NCBI GenBank assembly: GCA_015657735.1
Contig: SSSX01000755.1
Span: 1-7,851 of the forward strand
DNA: 7,851 nucleotides
Reading direction: 5' to 3'
Origin: Zoogloeaceae bacterium
GTDB lineage: Bacteria; Pseudomonadota; Gammaproteobacteria; Burkholderiales; Rhodocyclaceae
Shown: positions 5,668 to 7,851 of the stretch, one piece after another
Numbering within the stretch: position 1 is the first letter of the stretch
Layout: each line of letters begins with the position of its first letter
The notes under the pieces: model-generated
Seen by the model: only the letters and a program-made list of their open reading frames with translations
Told to the model about the DNA's origin: nothing
The model's database searches: none
Position numbers and translations under genes: made by a program

Positions 5668-6050
5668 CCCGCACTCGGCGCATGGGCCGGCGGCTCGACG
5701 CCATTTCGCGCGCGCTGGATGGATACCCCAACCCGCCGCACGTCCTTCATCACGCCGATCTTGGCGATCGCCAGCTTCACCCACGGCGCGCCGAATTCGT
5801 CGAATAGCAATTTGACGATGAATTCGCCCAGGGTTTCAATCAGGTTGAATTGACGCTGCGCCAGCTCGTCGCGAATGCGTTCGATCACCTTCGCGTAATC
5901 GATCGTATCCGCAATGTCGTCATGCTCGGCCGCCGCATCGGGCACACCGAAAGTCAGATTCAGTTCCAGCGTCTGTTCCGTCACCCGCTCGCGCGGATAG
6001 ATGCCGACGCGGGACTTGACCCGCAATGCCTCGATAAAAATGAAATCCAT
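5655..6050 (-). CDS. folB: Dihydroneopterin aldolase
   Basis: The 131-residue FolB converts 7,8-dihydroneopterin to 6-hydroxymethyl-dihydropterin and glycolaldehyde in folate synthesis. The start MDFIFIEALRVKSRVGIYPRE is typical of the family. Residues equivalent to the E. coli catalytic set are present: Glu21 in GIYPRERVTEQ, Tyr52 in DTIDYAKV, and Lys97 in KLAIAKIGVMKDVRRVGVSI. The FNLIETLGEFIVKLLFDEF helix also fits. The C-terminus runs about 15-18 residues past the usual end, in a Pro/Ala/Gly-rich tail whose last codons fall inside the 5645-5667 palindrome. Only a weak GGGA ribosome site precedes the ATG. The gene diverges from plsY over 64 nt. The related epimerase FolX is less likely, given the good match to FolB sequences. 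Confidence 0.93.
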   Translation of the reverse strand: MDFIFIEALRVKSRVGIYPRERVTEQTLELNLTFGVPDAAAEHDDIADTIDYAKVIERIRDELAQRQFNLIETLGEFIVKLLFDEFGAPWVKLAIAKIGVMKDVRRVGVSIQRARNGVEPPAHAPSAGLPG

Positions 6051-6060
6051 CGTAAGTCCC

Positions 6061-6085
6061 AGCTAGAATCGCGCTCATTCTAGCT
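6061..6085. promoter_or_regulatory. Symmetric divergent promoter/operator between folB and plsY
   Basis: AGCTAGAAT (6061-6069), a 7-nt spacer CGCGCTC, and ATTCTAGCT (6077-6085) form a perfect 9-bp inverted repeat. Each arm contains TAGAAT, a good -10 box: 6064-6069 reading toward plsY and 6082-6077 reading toward folB. Start sites would fall near 6076 and 6070, giving leaders of about 38 nt for plsY and 20 nt for folB. The -35 matches are poor on both strands (for example TGAAAT at 6041-6046 for plsY). The repeat is certain; its role as overlapping divergent promoters or as a repressor site is inferred. Confidence 0.5.
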
Positions 6086-6114
6086 CGCGCGATCCCGAAG
6101 GCGCCCTCCAAAAA

Positions 6115-6720
6115 ATGCAACTCGCCGTCCTGCTCCTCGCCGCCTACCTGATCGGCTCAATTCCTTTCGCGGTGGTCGTCAGCCGCCTGTTCGGCATGGC
6201 CGACCCCCGCTCGTACGGCTCCGGCAACCCCGGCGCAACCAATGTGCTGCGCAGCGGCAACAAGCTCGCCGCAGTCCTGACCCTGGTCGGCGATGCCTTC
6301 AAGGGCTGGCTGGCGGTGTGGCTGGCCGACACCCTCGCCCCGTCCTTCGGCCTCGGCCCGATCGCCGCACCGGCGGCCGGCCTGACCGCCTTCCTCGGCC
6401 ACCTGTTTCCGGTCTTCCTCGGTTTCAAGGGCGGCAAGGGCGTCGCCACCGCCGCCGGGGTGCTGATCGGCGCCAAGGGCCTGCTCGGACTGGCGGTGCT
6501 GGGCGTGTGGCTGGGCGTCGCCGTGGCGCTGCGCTACTCGTCCCTGGCCGCCCTCTGCGCGGCGCTGGCGGCACCGGCGCTGGCCTACTTCTTCGGCCTC
6601 GACACCAGCTGGGTCGTCGCCATCGCCGTAATGTCGGCCTTGCTGCTGTGGCGCCACACGGACAACATCAGGCGGCTCATCGCCGGCCAGGAAAGCCGCA
6701 TCGGCAGCAAGAAGAAGTAG
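6115..6720 (+). CDS. plsY: Glycerol-3-phosphate acyltransferase PlsY
   Basis: This 201-residue integral membrane protein transfers the acyl group from acyl-phosphate (made by PlsX) to glycerol-3-phosphate, giving lysophosphatidic acid, the first step of phospholipid synthesis in the inner membrane. The three family motifs are intact: GSIPFAVVVSRL followed by GSGNPGATNVLRSGNK (about 35-50), GHLFPVFLGFKGGKGVAT (95-112), and LWRHTDNIRRLIAGQE (178-193). At least five hydrophobic membrane segments lie between them, and the tail is basic (GSKKK). Length is standard (about 200). The ATG at 6115 follows an A-run with only a weak AAGGCG site (6098-6103). The gene ends 26 nt from the converging tsaD stop, without an obvious terminator. 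Confidence 0.96.
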   Translation: MQLAVLLLAAYLIGSIPFAVVVSRLFGMADPRSYGSGNPGATNVLRSGNKLAAVLTLVGDAFKGWLAVWLADTLAPSFGLGPIAAPAAGLTAFLGHLFPVFLGFKGGKGVATAAGVLIGAKGLLGLAVLGVWLGVAVALRYSSLAALCAALAAPALAYFFGLDTSWVVAIAVMSALLLWRHTDNIRRLIAGQESRIGSKKK

Positions 6721-6746
6721 GCCACGGCGAGGCCGCCGGGCATCGC

Positions 6747-7778
6747 TCAGGCGGCGCGTGGCGGCGCGATGTCCTGCAGGCTCCAGCGCGGCCGCACCGC
6801 AAAACGGCCGTCCGACCCGGTCAGCCGTTCGCCGGCCATGATGCGCATCGCGCCGGCGAAGGCGATCATCGCGCCGTTGTCGGTGCACAGTTCGAGCTCC
6901 GGGTAGAAGACGCGCGCCTTGCGCTTTGCCGCCGCGGCATCGAGCTGGGCGCGCAGCGCCAGATTGGCGCCGACGCCGCCGGCCACCACCAACTGCTTCA
7001 GGCCGGCATGCTTCAGGGCCGCCATCGACTTCGCCACCAGCACCTCGACCACCGCCGCCTGGAACTCGGCCGCCAGGTCGGCCCGGTCGGCATCGGCGAA
7101 ACCGGGCGCCGAGGCGGCCGTCAACACCGCCGTTTTCAGGCCGCTGAAGCTGAAATCGAAATCCTTGCTGTGCAGCATCGGGCGCGGCAGCTTGAAGCGC
7201 CCCGGCCGACCGGCCTGCGCCAGTCTGGCCAGCGCCGGACCGCCCGGATAGCCCAGGCCGATCAGCTTGGCGGTCTTGTCGAAGGCCTCGCCGGCGGCAT
7301 CGTCCACCGTCTCGCCGAGCAGCGCGTAATCGCCGACGCCCGCCACCCGCATCAACTGGGTGTGGCCACCCGAAACCAGCAGCGCGACAAACGGAAAGAC
7401 CGGCGGCGTCGCCGACAGCAGCGGCGACAGCAGATGCCCTTCCAGATGATGGATCGGCAGCACCGGCACCCCCAGCGCCACCCCCAGCGCCTCGGCGACG
7501 CTCGAGCCGACCAGCAGCGCGCCGGCCAGCCCCGGTCCGCAGGTGTAGGCGATGGCATCGATGTCGCCCATCGCCAGGCCGGTCGCCTCGAGGGTTTCGC
7601 GCAGCAGCAGCGGCAGGCGGCGAATATGGTCGCGGGAGGCCAGCTCGGGCACCACGCCGCCGTAAGCCGCGTGGAGATCGATCTGGGAGTGGAGACGATG
7701 GCCGAGCAGACCCCGCGTCGTGTCGTAGATCGCCACACCGGTTTCGTCGCAGGAGGTTTCGATACCGAGAACGCGCAT
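6747..7778 (-). CDS. tsaD: tRNA N6-adenosine threonylcarbamoyltransferase TsaD
   Basis: The 343-residue TsaD transfers the threonylcarbamoyl group to A37 of ANN-decoding tRNAs, working with TsaB, TsaE and TsaC. Motifs in order are GIETSCDETGVAIYD (5-19), AAYGGVVPELASRDH (37-51), metal ligands His111 and His115 in IHHLEGH, LLVSGGHTQL (133-142), ETVDDAAGEAFDK (156-168), KLIGLGYPGGP, FSFSGLKTAV (209-218), VAGGVGAN, and CTDNGAMIAFAG with metal-binding Asp300. Numbering of these residues equals E. coli TsaD. ATG at 7778 gives the usual MRVLGIETSCDETG start; the open frame extends 24 codons further but that segment holds the likely promoter. The ribosome binding site is weak (GGGTGG). In many proteobacteria rpsU lies divergently upstream. 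Confidence 0.97.
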   Translation of the reverse strand: MRVLGIETSCDETGVAIYDTTRGLLGHRLHSQIDLHAAYGGVVPELASRDHIRRLPLLLRETLEATGLAMGDIDAIAYTCGPGLAGALLVGSSVAEALGVALGVPVLPIHHLEGHLLSPLLSATPPVFPFVALLVSGGHTQLMRVAGVGDYALLGETVDDAAGEAFDKTAKLIGLGYPGGPALARLAQAGRPGRFKLPRPMLHSKDFDFSFSGLKTAVLTAASAPGFADADRADLAAEFQAAVVEVLVAKSMAALKHAGLKQLVVAGGVGANLALRAQLDAAAAKRKARVFYPELELCTDNGAMIAFAGAMRIMAGERLTGSDGRFAVRPRWSLQDIAPPRAA

Positions 7779-7801
7779 GGCCCACCCGAAGAAAAAACGG
7801 G

Positions 7802-7831
7802 ATTTTACCTCCGCGCCGCCAACAAAGCGAA
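7802..7831 (-). promoter_or_regulatory. Likely tsaD promoter
   Basis: On the minus strand a TAAAAT -10 box (7807-7802) stands about 24 nt upstream of the tsaD ATG, so transcription would start near 7795 with a leader of about 17 nt. An 18-nt spacer leads to TTCGCT (7831-7826) as a weak -35. The -10 is convincing; the -35 is poor. Confidence 0.45.
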
Positions 7832-7851
7832 AATTGAGCTTGGTGGTCACC

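Noticed and set aside
6157..7785. 542-codon open frame on the minus strand spanning plsY and tsaD
   Set aside because: It is out of frame with tsaD and antisense to plsY; extreme Arg/Gly content marks it as a GC artefact.
7779..7850. Twenty-four-codon extension of tsaD
   Set aside because: TsaD starts at MRVLGIETSCDETG, and the extension contains the TAAAAT promoter box.
1..7851. Mobile elements, CRISPR arrays, phage or defence genes
   Set aside because: No transposase, integrase, terminal inverted repeats, spaced direct repeats or tRNA attachment site were seen; gene content is housekeeping throughout.

Overview
The window is a compact, GC-rich, fully chromosomal housekeeping segment, most likely from a betaproteobacterium. 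Rhodocyclales (Azonexus/Dechloromonas/Thauera-like) is my best guess. This rests on the leuS - small lipoprotein - lptE - holA - proA order, the style of the H-NS-family protein, and the strong G/C third-position bias; it is an inference from family knowledge, not from a search. I see no rRNA, tRNA, CRISPR array, insertion sequence, integrase or phage gene. No stretch longer than about 185 bases lacks a gene.

Left block (1-3236, all + strand): the 3' end of leuS, a 70-residue lipoprotein, lptE, holA and proA. Gaps are 17 nt, then two 4-nt start/stop overlaps (ATGA and GTGA), then 22 nt, so the block reads as one transcription unit. It joins leucyl-tRNA charging, outer-membrane LPS assembly, replisome clamp loading and proline synthesis.

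Middle block (3347-5606, + strand): a secreted chalcone-isomerase-like protein, an O6-alkylguanine-DNA alkyltransferase, a YbaK/EbsC-type aminoacyl-tRNA deacylase, and an H-NS-type nucleoid protein behind a 183-nt leader. The gaps of 110, 40, 42 and 183 nt suggest several promoters. The 110-nt gap before the chalcone-isomerase-like gene carries a palindrome and a hairpin.

Right block (5655-7778): folB (- strand) converges on the H-NS gene across strong hairpins. folB and plsY diverge from a 64-nt region with a perfect 9+7+9 inverted repeat that places a TAGAAT box on each strand. plsY then converges on tsaD (- strand), whose likely TAAAAT -10 box lies near the right edge. In many proteobacteria rpsU lies divergently beyond tsaD, so the next gene outside the window may be rpsU.

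No clear new multi-gene system is visible. The items most worth a second look are the symmetric folB/plsY divergent promoter, the hairpin holding the folB stop codon, the palindromic leader of the chalcone-isomerase-like gene, and the unnamed small lipoprotein in front of lptE.
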